The notes below the pieces were generated by a model, which was not told the origin of the DNA, ran no database searches, and was given only the letters and a program-made list of their open reading frames with translations. Shown here one piece after another: positions 29,641-40,700 of a DNA stretch of 64,000 nt (its first letter is position 1; each line of letters starts with the position of its first letter). Source of the DNA: Cristatella mucedo (Eukaryota > Bryozoa > Phylactolaemata > Cristatellidae); the NCBI GenBank assembly GCA_009760855.2, contig WPIO01000014.1, forward strand, positions 2,469,501-2,533,500, written 5' to 3'. The translations under genes were made by a program, and so were the position numbers.

Positions 29641-31030
29641 GCAGCCGGCCTCAAAGACCGGAGTGAGATCGAAATATGTTGTTCGACCATTCAGTGGCAT
29701 CGCCCGACCACTAGCCTTGCGTGAGAACAGGGAAGTGGAAGCACTGTGCCGGCAAAAGTCCGACTCATCTACAGTAATAGTTCTCACTGCCCATCACTCT
29801 ATAGCTGCAAAAAAATCAGCCCGGGGCTGCCCTGCTACGTCTCAACTGGATGAGTAATGAAGCGAAGAGCCATGGAGCCAGTATAGATTTGAGGCTTCGG
29901 GTACAGCCTAAACCATATGCTAGGCTGCTGTTTGCTTTTCTGGTGTGTTCCCATTGGCTCGCGTGATGAAAAGCTACCATGGCCCCCTTCTTACTCACTG
30001 ATCAAGCACGGTGGCCAGCAGCTGAGAGAGAACACGGCCATAGACATCATCCAGTCGAAGAAAGCCTAGTTTAACTGTGAGCCTTGCTTCCTACCAACTT
30101 GAGTCTTACTGCGGTCTTCCGGTTTGTATGAGGTTTAGAGTAGGCAGTCTTGCTCCGTGTCGCGTCCTTCCGACTGGGTGCTCCCCCTACAGCCAGGCTT
30201 TGCTATCGCAGTTATCAGTAGAATGAAACCGTTCTGCTAAAGCCTTTGCTGCTCGTCGTCTCGAAACTGATTTCAGAGCTCGGTGTCCACTGTCTCAGGC
30301 TCACGTGGAAGGCAACGATGAGTTCACCGGTCAAGTCGCCACCCCAATTTCTTTAATGTCTATTCAGGCTTGGCCTCACCAGTGACTGTGATTGTCACTT
30401 GCTAAGTCTCAGCTGAAAAGTAGAACCGGGTTTGGCTGCTGAGTCTTTGCCAAGTCCTCTACGTCTGGACCGACTTACGGTATAGGTGACCTATACACCA
30501 GACTCGAGAGACCTTGACCTTGTCCAAAGCAGCCTATCAAATACCAAGGCCGGTGAGTAATGTCGGACGGTAGATGTCATTCCTCCTCGGCAGCTAAACT
30601 ATACATGCATACCCTCTGAGAATTAACTTTACATTGAGGTCAGTCATGGTGAGCAAAGATTCCCCTACACCGACGAAGGTCGGTCCAAGGGGCAAGGGCC
30701 TGCTGGTCCCTTTCCTCACACCTCAGAAAGGGAGGGTGAGTTTCAAGCGATGTTTTTTGCAAGTAAAGCAACCGTAAGCACAATATTCAACGAGGCAAAA
30801 CCTCTGCCTTTATCCTGCTGGCTCACTGCAATTCTCATATTCTCTATGGACGCGGCCCTGACTCCAACCGAAGTCATGCCGGTTTCCTACTTAGCAGGCT
30901 CAGACGCACTAGCAGCTCTCCCTCGCCCCACCAGGGCCAGGCCAAAACGATCGCTGCCGCCGTACTGCTGCCACGCCCGGTCGAGAGTGGGTGCTCGCAG
31001 TTACTGGAAGAAGCAACAACCGCTATAATA
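29641..31030. other. Intergenic, nothing recognised
   Basis: This stretch lies between the convergent 3' ends of the zinc-finger gene (plus) and the MADF gene (minus). Open frames up to 92 codons exist (30750-31028) but have no supporting homology. Confidence 0.45.
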
Positions 31031-31034
31031 GAAA

Positions 31035-31040
31035 TTTATT
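31035..31040 (-). other. Poly(A) signal overlapping the MADF stop codon
   Basis: The minus strand reads AATAAA here, with the TAA at 31038-31036 serving as the stop codon of the MADF gene. Confidence 0.5.
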
Positions 31041-32892
31041 TCTTTTTGTTCAGCAAGTTTGCCATTTCGCTCATCCAGTTAGCAACGAGTTGCAAAGCGA
31101 ATCGTTTTTCAAAATTTGCCAATGCCGACGCCAAAGCATTGCCGAAATTCGTGTACATGTTGTCGACCGATGCATGCCCATTTAGCACCAGTGCCTCTCC
31201 ATCCTCCTCGAAGCTCGGCTGCCAGGTCACTGGCCGTTTCTTCTGCTGCTGCTGCCGCTCATCCTGCACATTCATCTCCTCGTCCTCGTCTCCCTCCTCC
31301 TCCTCCTCCTCCTCCTCGCCCACTGTCGGGTGGCGTGGCGACTCGTTCTGCTGTGTTGGCTCCACGTGAGCTCTAACATGAGCGGCCGCCTCTCTGCCGA
31401 CTCGCCTTTTTCCTGCATTATCGTTCTGCAACCAAGGAGGAATGCAGCGAATGGAGCTTAGTTCAAAGACTGCTATGTCGCCCATAGCTGCACGCATGAC
31501 GGGGCCACCTAGGCGCCGGTTCGCAGCAAAGAAAAAACAAGAGCTTCTAGGAGCAGGTCATCTTTTTTTGGCATCCATTCCTTAAATGGCTTTGTTTAAC
31601 TTTTAGATGGTATCCTGTTTGGTTTTTAGATGGTATACTGGCAATCGAAAATGTTTGCAGGCTAACGAGATCCCCGCCCCTTTCCAGCAGCCCTGATCGG
31701 GCGCCACAGATCAAGCTGGCCTTAATGGTTTGCAAACGCGGCAGAAGCCAGGAATTCCCCTAAACCACCTGCGACCTCTCACTGAGCATTTACAAAAATG
31801 GTGCCTGGCTGACCTGAAGTCCAACACGACCAGTCGAATCGTCTTCGAGCACATTATTGAATAAAGGTATAAGAAAATGATGTAACAAATGCTGTTTCCG
31901 GCATAAATTCAGAAACTCCTTTGTGTTTAAGACTCAAATTCTACAGCTGTTGTGCAAGTCGCCCGTTTAGATTAGCACTTGCTGCTTCCGAGGAGCCGAA
32001 CAGCGGCCCTCCCTTACCGGAGCACGTATTTTCCACATAAAAGTCATGATTCTGTGGTTTTTGTTTATGTAGACCGCAGTCGGTGACAGCGCCTATATGT
32101 TGTTATCTGCCAGTACTAGGCTGGGTGGCCCTCCCGGCCACCGGTTAGGCAATCGGAGCGCAGCTAGACGTTGGCAACGGCGCCAACGAATGAGAGCGCA
32201 GCGTTCCGGTACCACAGAGGACAGAAGCGGGCGACGTTTGCGGCGGGCAGTAGTGCTTCCGCCGGCTGTGAGTGTGGAGGAAAGAAACTGGTGGTGTTCC
32301 TCGTTAGCTAGCGTGCTGTGCCGCTCGCGACGACAAGTTAGACTACAGATTCAGCAGATGTTAGGCACCTATGCAGCCACCACACTAATAAGAACGAGGC
32401 TCAGTCCACAGTTTTTGGAATCGACCCCTTTCGGAGAAGCAGTTCGGATTGCACTAATACAGCTCTCCAAAACCTGTCCTTTAAAACAGCATTGTGCGGC
32501 TACAGAAGTTAACCTTACGCAGGCTCTCGGACAAAAACAAAACATGTAAACAGTGACCATAAAAACCTAGATATGCTCAGTTAGCTACAGTTTTTTGCGG
32601 GTCAACAGCACGCAAATCGTTTGAGCTAGGATATCGCGAAACACTGATAAATTTTGATCAAGCTTGAGCACATAGTTTGCTTGGGCTAGTCTATAAATCC
32701 CTTACATCTAAACAAAGACCTTCATGCCAGATCATTCGTTAGAGCTAGTTTAATAAGTGTTTACATGCTAGCCAAGCTGCCATAACTGACAGCTACGAAC
32801 GCAATACTATTCTGATGGTGGTGCACTGGCATTACGTACAGAACTTTATGGCCTAAGAGATTATGCTCACACATACGTGTGTATATATGTAC

Positions 32893-32948
<56 letters not shown>

Positions 32949-35097
32949 TTTTGTAGGGAGTGACCGCTATATAAATAGACAAGTCGTACTAAGTCATATG
33001 TGCACACTTAGTTACCATCGAGTCTCGTGTGATAAAAAATTAAAAATGAAATGAAAGAATAATTTCTCAATAAACAAAAGCTTAACAGAGCACTGCACTT
33101 GAGATGGTGAGTGTGCACAGTATGCACGAATGTTTTAACTCCGAAAGGAGCCACGAGAGGACGGCGAGGCTGCTTCCCTGCACCCAGGCGGCTTTGCCTG
33201 CACAATATGTAGCCAACAAGCTAGGGGTAGTCTCAGCGGACAGCATAAGGACACGTCGACATAAGCAGCATGACAAAAATAGCATCGCGCCTCGATAATT
33301 GAGGAGCTGGGTTCCACAGACTTTATCTCAAAAAGCAATCACTAATGTCATCGGCACGCCTCGGTCCACTGCCCACGCAGGCCTGCTACTAGTCCGGCTG
33401 CCTCGGCCAGCTGCTGCTTCTTTGAGCAGTGAAACAGCGCCCTAAGGGAGTGACTCCGATGTCATCTGCAGCAGCGAACCTTGGCCCTACCGGAAGCAGA
33501 TGTCCAGCCTAGAGCCTACGGGAAGTAGGGCTACGAAACACATCGAACTCCGGTCGTAGTACGGCGGCGGCGGCGGGCTGCTAACGGCATAGTCCGCATG
33601 ACGTCAGTTGGACACCGAGAGCGGAAAGCCGCTCCGGCTTCCGTGAAGAATTAGAATTCTCCTGCATAGCACTGGCTTAGTCTTTCAAGCTTCGTGGGTG
33701 AAGATGCATCAAACGACGAGCGAGCTAACACTGCTAGCAGCGGGGGGGGGGGCGGAATCTTAGACAGCAAGCTTGCTAGACTTAGCTTGACATACCAGAA
33801 TAGACAGCGAAATGTGGTCCCTTAGAAAGCTCATGGCTTGAAAGTGGTCCCATTTCGACACGTATCGTTCTGCAGCCCCTGATCCAATTCGGGCTGACGA
33901 GATTTCCTTCACCAGCTCACGCCGAAAGTAGTCTCGAAGCGATTTAGTTTTGCGAGCCACAGCTTTTTCTACAAAGTTCCAGTCAACATCAACTTTGAAG
34001 TTGAATACGACATCACCGTAAATGCGAAAGCGAAGCATAGCGGATCTTTTATTCTCGAACAGACTTTGAATACCATGGTCAATACAAGTAACTAAAGTGC
34101 TAGCAATATTCACCGTTCACTGGGCGTGCTAAGGGCCATTTTTAACTGGTCAAAACAAAAAATAATAAGGCCCGTGTTTAGGTCATGAGACAGGTAAAGA
34201 AATTGTAGTGCCCAATGCCTGCCAAAATCGGATCTGCAAATAAAATCCAAAACATTTAAAACGCTTTCTTTACTTGGACGCGAGGCACTTTGTGATTACC
34301 GGCTTTGCACTACTTCAAAGAAACGTCATTCTTGACTTTTACAAGGCCAAAAAATATAATTCATTTGTATAGCGCCGCAAAAGAGCTTAATCTATATCCA
34401 TGAGCTTCACATATGATGTGAAGCCACGACCTCAGTCGTCAAAGGCGAGCACCTTACCCCTAGGTCAAAACAGGACAGTGAGAGTCCTCATTCTGTGGCT
34501 TACCAGTTCCATGACCTACGAAACGGCTCTAAAAGTGAGGCAGCCTTCCTTTCGGCACTCTGCTGAGATTGCCGTAGTAAATTGTGCGGTGCATTGTCAA
34601 GTCACAAAGAGACTCGGCTCGTCCGGCTTTTCTTCCTCCCGCAATAAGCCGGTCGTACCGTCTCGCGTGCAACAGTAGGGTAGTTCTCGCTGATAGTTTT
34701 ATCGCTAGATCGGGGGGGGGGAGGCTAGCCTGCACCTGGGGACAATCGGGAACATCATCCTCTACGGTCGCTGCATCCCTCTCGATGGAAGAAAGTGAGG
34801 AGACTGCTGCAAGGCGGATACATCGGTTCCGAACTGCGAACAAAAGGCCAGCGACAAACGAACGAGAAACGCAACACGGCGAAACGCTGATCACCGAGCT
34901 GCCTTCCCGAAAAAAGGTTGCCTACCAGTCATCGAAAACCTCTTCGCCAGTCTTTCGTTTGCCTCTTTACGCATCAGCTTGTCTTTGCACGAGGAACTTG
35001 TAGTGTCCCACAAGCAAGGTTCTCCGTGATACGCATCGATTAAGGCGGCACTCGTGTTTAATTTAGGGTCGCCCCTACGATTTCGCACTTTTCCCAT
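31036..35097 (-). CDS. MADF-domain protein, 3 exons, 244 aa
   Basis: Minus-strand exons 34926-35097, 33796-33968 and 31036-31425, with phases 1 and 0 matching and 735 nt in total. The start is ATG at 35097. A good acceptor (CGCTTTTCCAG) upstream of it suggests a noncoding first exon further right. Residues about 17-110 read as a MADF domain: AALIDAYHGEPCLWD, CKDKLMRKEANERLAKRF, KTKSLRDYFRREL, SKWDHFQAMSFLRD. The Trp, Leu-Arg-Asp and Trp/Phe-Leu landmarks fall at the usual spacing. The last exon has a run of eight Glu, a Gln run, and a helical C-terminus (NFGNALASALANFEKRFALQ) where BESS-type interaction motifs sit in relatives. MADF proteins bind DNA through a Myb/SANT-like fold and act as transcription regulators. 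The specific target and orthologue are unknown. Confidence 0.8.
32896..32947. repeat. (AT)n microsatellite in MADF intron 2
   Basis: A pure AT dinucleotide tract of about 52 bp. Confidence 0.97.
34355..34478 (-). mobile_element. SINE-A copy in MADF intron 1
   Basis: Plus-strand order is AATTCATTTGTATAGCGCC (tail end), CTTAATCTATATCCATGAGC (hairpin), then the reversed tRNA-like head GACCTCAGTCGTCAAAGGCG and GAGCACCTTACCCCTAGG. The same arrangement occurs at 42946. Confidence 0.75.
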
Positions 35098-35999
35098 AGC
35101 GTCGACAGAATGAATTACCACACCTGGAAAAGCGACAGCACAAAAACTGTTGTTTTAACAGCAGCGTCGCAATAACAAATGCTTGACAGCAGACAAAAAT
35201 TAGCGGTCGAATTTCCAACTTTGCACTACTAAAGTGAAACTGATTAGATCAGCATGTTTCTGCAGAGCAGTTGTGGCCGCTTGTGTTTTTAGCCGAACTG
35301 CATTGCACAGTCCGCCAGTAGAGAATCGGAGGACGAACGCTTTCGCCGCCGAGAAATTCTCACTTGCTTGAGTAGCGGTACAACGCCCCACTTGCTCGAG
35401 TATCGGTACAACTCTCGCAATGTGCAAACACCTTAAGCTAGCAATTCACCGACGATAAAACACAGCACTCAATATTCCCCACGAAGCGCTAGCAACATCA
35501 CCGTATTAGTAAAAGCACAGCGATAGCCTATATTCGATGGCTGATACACCTGGATGACTTCCTGCTGATTCCCTAACAGGCTCACAGCAGCTCCCGCTCA
35601 GCGCTAGACTCACCGATGACTCACCGCCGCTCAGAGTAACGCGATTGCGGTCACGTGCAAGCTTTATTTATTGCAAGTCACAGTAGTCACTATCATCCAC
35701 ATACGCCTAAACTTATCTCGGCTATTTCATAATTCAGTGAATAACTCTCAATTGAGGCTCAGCTGTCAAGCTCATAGTGTGATTGCTTTATTATTTTATA
35801 TTATTACTTTATTGCCTTACTATGACTTCACAACATGTATATGCGCTTTATGGCTCCTGGTTTATGGGCCATCGGTTTATTGGGAAATGGTTTACGTGGG
35901 TGAGTCACTGCCTGGACAGGAGCAGGCAGTAGGAAGCAGGACCGAGGGAGAACGACTGGTGTAACGCTTAGTAGCGTTGTCGGAATACACTAATGTGTG
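35098..35999. other. Upstream region of the MADF gene
   Basis: Likely contains the MADF intron in its 5' untranslated region and the promoter. No core promoter element was assigned and no repeat family was recognised. Confidence 0.35.
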
Positions 36000-36175
36000 A
36001 AGCCAAAAACTTGTCCTCTTTTCGGTGTGCTTTGAGCGCTCAACTTTGTACGATTCTGTGCATTTTGCTAGGGGGGGTCCCCAGCTAACTGCTAAGAGTG
36101 CCTTGACAGCCAAATGTAAAGCATCCGAATGGAGGATTCAGTTTCCTTAGCGCAATATAGAAAAGAAATAAATCG
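36000..36175 (+). mobile_element. Decayed L2-A tail
   Basis: Ends in CAAATGTAAAGCATCC ... GATTCAGTTTCCTTAGCGC ... TATAGAAAAGAAATAAAT, a mutated version of the tail hairpin. The preceding 100 bp is loosely similar to the L2-A untranslated region. Confidence 0.5.
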
Positions 36176-36404
36176 TGGTCCGCTCAGACCTATTGGACTC
36201 AGCACAACTGTGGGCAGCATAAGTGATCGATGAACTGAGGTAGCAGTGACCAGTTCCCAGGAACTCGGGTGCTGCTAAGCGATGTATCGACGGCAAGCAG
36301 CAGCAGCAGAGCAGCGATGAATGAGGCTCCACACCTTACCTGGCAGCTAGCTACAGCTGCAACGGGTGGATGGACAGAATCGGCTGGTAGCAATCTGCGT
36401 TATA

Positions 36405-36700
36405 ATAGTAAGTTTCTATAGCACCATCAGAGAACTGAATCTCTTTCTACACACTTTACAGCATCTGTTTAGAAAGCATTACCAAATGACTGGTGGTAAC
36501 ATCCAAATGCAGCAGGCGTAGTGCAAGCAGGTGCAACATGCACACGAAGAATCACCAAGACCAACCAAATGCGTTCACCAGCACGAACCCGACTGGCAAT
36601 GCATGCCAGGCCCGGCACTGCAAAGGTGAATGCGCATGTGCAGCACTGTTCCATTGGAAGTACATATCGGGCAGCACTATTCAAGGGATGCTACTTTACA
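36405..36700 (-). mobile_element. L2-type 3' tail
   Basis: Plus-strand TTTCTATAGCACCATCAGAG, AACTGAATCTCTTTCTACAC and ACTTTACAGCATCTG correspond to the tail. The following segment shares CATTACCAAATGACTGG with the reverse complement of 62480-62500. It is a subfamily copy. Confidence 0.6.
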
Positions 36701-36796
36701 TCCTTGCAAACCTCTACCATGGAATGGTAAGGTTCGCCATATTTCTGTAAAGTAAGATGACGTCTGTTGCCGTTTTCCAGTTGCAAAGTAGAGGTT

Positions 36797-36890
36797 GGCC
36801 GATTCAACAGCCACCATATTTCTTTAGCCGAAGAAACACCTTATAATTCCCCATTTGCAGGGGTAATAAAGAATTGCTACTAAGAAGTAC
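36797..36890 (-). mobile_element. SINE-B fragment
   Basis: Starts with the SINE-B terminus (GATTCAACAGCC on plus) and continues through a decayed core to GGGGTAATAAAGAATTGC. The tRNA-like head is missing. Confidence 0.5.
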
Positions 36891-37747
36891 TCATAACAAA
36901 TACCATAACCTAGTTTGTTAAGTTCAGGCAGCTATCCCCTGGGGTAAGCTTCGAAGACTGAACGAAAACTTATTAGGTGCATTCACCACAGCGATCTAAT
37001 CCTCGCCGAAAGATACTCTACGATTCCACGTGCATACCCGAAAAACGAGTCACATGTCCTCCAGTAACTTGGCTTCGTAAGTACATTAGGTATAAATGAT
37101 ACTGCCACTGACGATTAATCTCACTAGTCTCACAAAGGTTATCATGGGCCTAGCGAATCGTGGTATCAAACGACATCCGACAGTCGTTTGGTAAGGTAAA
37201 GCCGAATGGTCGAAAATTCGTTCAAGTGGTATGAATTTCTGGATACGGAGGCTTATCGTTGACTTTGTCCGAGCCAGCCAATGAGGGGGTGACATGCTCC
37301 TTTTGGGAAATCGTGACTACTAAAGCATGGCTTCCAAATTAAGATCGGCAAGTGACACAGATGAGAAGATTGCCGGGCTTCTAAAGCATGTCAGACAGCA
37401 TATGTATTTACAAATCCTATGAGCAGACAGCAGTGAGAACATTGACCATGGCAAAGCAGGCTTCAGAAGATCGTCCAAAGTGCCAAAACAATCAAATCGT
37501 GTACTGCCGTTGTTTCGACGACTGTAAATGCTGCACAATCCCTCCTAAGCACATCGTGACCGTAAGATGTCATGCTATGCACCAGGCAAAGTCAAGCTGC
37601 ATTGTAGTTGCTAAGCTGGATGCAATCATATCCAATGGTGTCGAGCATGAGGAAACAGCACGTGACAGGTAATTTTCTGATGAATCTTACATGGTCTTTT
37701 GAGACCAATATCCAATGCAAATGTATCCGACGCTACAGTGGTACACA
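36891..37747. other. 3' flank of METTL17
   Basis: Contains short open frames on both strands (37086-37295, 37388-37672) with no recognised homology. It includes the METTL17 3' untranslated region. No AATAAA was found close to the stop. Confidence 0.4.
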
Positions 37748-40700
37748 TCACATAGTGGTTTCTGGCAGTCCTGACAAGGTATGTGCTGTAGGATCATTAA
37801 CTTCCTCTGGCATCATCATCCCCTCATCTGTTTGATGCCCCATCTCCGGCAAAGATTCTGGATACATTTCGGCAGTTGTTGAATTAGCTTTATCCTGACT
37901 TGTAGCCTGTAGACCACTGGTTTCGGAGTTTGCTGCAGTCCTTTGTAGTAATGGCGCTAGTGGCAAGCGGTCGCCCCATCGTGTGGCCTTCACGACTTTA
38001 TAGAGGTTCCTTTGCAAAAGAGAAAATTACGAGTCAGCATAGCACAGCCGTTGGCATGCATTGGGATTATTTGAGGTAATAATTTAGACGGCCAATGCCA
38101 CGAGAACTGCTGGAAAGCCCGTCAGAAAACAATATGGTGCCCGATGGTCTTCTGGATGGAATAAAACTGCGAAAAACTTTGCAATACTAGGACGTGAACT
38201 ATCGAACGACTTTACCATTCACCCACCCACCCAACCTACTCATATAAGTCATAATATGAGCAGATGCCTAGTCCTAGACATATGCTTAGCGAGAATTCAT
38301 GTATACAAACGTGAAAACTCTTTGAAGTAATGTTTTGAGACATGCAAGTCTTCCCCCAAATGGAGGGTGCGTTATGAGACCCACCGACTACTGGCGCTAT
38401 CTGGTTAGCAGAGGTAGGCTGATAATGAAAAATGAATAGAGCTAGAGCGTGGTCTCTTCTTTTTAGTGCTCGACAGCAAAACAGAGGAAGACAACGGGAG
38501 AGAAAAAAGAAAGCTAGAAGAGCAGAAGAACTGAATTATCTTGTGACCTACAGCCTAGAAATTATGAGCATTACAAGCATGCCCACATTCATGCCAATAG
38601 GTAATGTTGGTATCGTGAGTCGAAGTAGCAACACCAGAGGATGTATGCCACCAAGAAATAAAAGAACTTGGCCATATCTTGACATCTCAGATCTCGACAA
38701 TCAGGTTGGCTGCAGATCAAAAACTTCTGCTCATCGAAAAAGGTAAAAGGGGCTCAAATCTTACTGGATCCGAAAGTCCTCACTAGACATAGCCACTTGT
38801 AGATTTACAAGCCTAAAGCACTACATTTAGTAAAAGTTACACAAAGCCAAAGCAGCATGCTTTACAGCACAAAAACCCTTTTAAAACATCTGGAGCTAGC
38901 CGCGAGGATAACGAAGAGAGGACAGCCAAGCTAAATACCCTACACACTTTGCATGGGTCACGATATGGCCCACATAACCAGTAAAGAATCCGAGTAGTGG
39001 AACTTAACTACACGAATCTTTATTCTTCGCAGACCAGCGAGCTGAAGCCATCATTGTAGTCAGGTTAGCTATCAGATGAGCTGGACAGTAGCTTATATAC
39101 AGCAAAATTTATATTCTGCCCTGGAAATAGACTGTAAGGCGATTGGGAAACGGCTAAGATGGCCAACTTGAAGAAAAGCAAAGCAATTTCGAATCCTGAG
39201 ACCGAACACGTGCTTATTTTTTTCATATCTCACAGGAGCAGCACACCCGGCAAAGGCCACAGTGAGCTATACTTACTATATATATCTCCAGCACAACCTG
39301 AGTGAGCTGCCACAGAGAGACCAGGCACAAGCTACAAACAATGGGCCTTGGACCCCTGCACTCGAACGTAGCCCACAAAGATTTAGCAGCTCATTGCTAG
39401 CACGACCGCGCGGGTGGGGGGCCTGCAGACAACTGGCCTGGCCAATGGCATATGAGCAAGATTACCACAGAAGGGTTACAGCAGCCGGCCACTTTTTTCT
39501 AGTCGTGTCGTGTTTCGCATGTGCCATACATCACTAAACAATCTAGACAGCATCGACATCAAGGGACTGTACAGGATCACGGGGCAGCAAAAACCACCTA
39601 CCGTTCATGCTTCGCGCGGGTCACGACGTACTGCCTCAAGCTGCCGTCGGGCATGCACAGGCGCTGATGCACGCGGTGAGCATGTATCGAAGGCAACCGC
39701 ACAGCCCTCGGCCACTCCGCCACTGCCGGCTTCTGCCGCTCGACGCCATCTGAAAAGCAGCCGCACGCAGAGCGTACAGTGTGCACATGTGGAGCGAAAA
39801 AGTCGGTGCCTTCTTGCTCTGTGCCTTGGCTCGGTCAACTTTCTACTACCTGGATTGCCAGTATTGGAGCTCTTACAAAGAACCACGTAGGAGATCAGTT
39901 CACTGCTACTTCCTCTTTGCTGCTGCAGAAAAAAATCGAACCGGAGCAATCACTGCGAGTTTTTTGGCAAACTATACACACGCTAGATACCCTCGTGCTG
40001 CTACACTGCTTGAACGCTCGCTCAACGAAAGCAAAACGGCTAGCCCAATCAAGCACAGCTTTTCTAGGCGACAGTCGAAGAATGAACGACGAGCTGTCCG
40101 CGAGCTGGCGAACGATAGCGACATCGAAGAGCAAGAATGATGCAAGCACGCACCTTTTTGTTGCTGGCCGATGATATCCTCTCTAAGGGCGAATAGGAGA
40201 TGCTGAAGTTACACGGGTGGTGGTGGCCGTGCACAGCTAGCCTCGGGCATGCCAGATTATGTGGACACTATAACAGTGAACGTATCTGCAGTTGACACAT
40301 ACTAAGGCATGCACGAATAATGTGCTCAGCTGATCCAGTGGAATACTCGGACCGATAAGCGTTGTCCACTGCAACAGAAATCCAGTCTCACCCAAAGGCT
40401 TTTATTCTGCACCCTATTGTAAGTAGCCCGCAGAGTCTTGCTTGACCAAGAGCCACTTCCCTACACCCTCATCTCAGTCAAGCTTCACAACTATTAATTT
40501 ACATTAGCTCACTGGCCAGAGGAGACCTCGATTCACCCATTCATATTTATGTGGTCAAGTTCTTGAGCAAGCGATAGATCAAAGCGCTTGCTTGCTGTCA
40601 ACGAGCTCCCATCAGAAAATAGGACCAGAGAAGCAGGTGGACCAAGCCAACTGCATCGCCCCGACGGATGGGGTAGGTCTGATGGTGAGGCAGGATTATT

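Noticed and set aside
38432-38746. 104-codon plus-strand ORF within METTL17 intron 11
   Set aside because: No recognisable homology. It is antisense to a well supported gene, with low complexity at the start (many Arg/Lys) and no splice partner.
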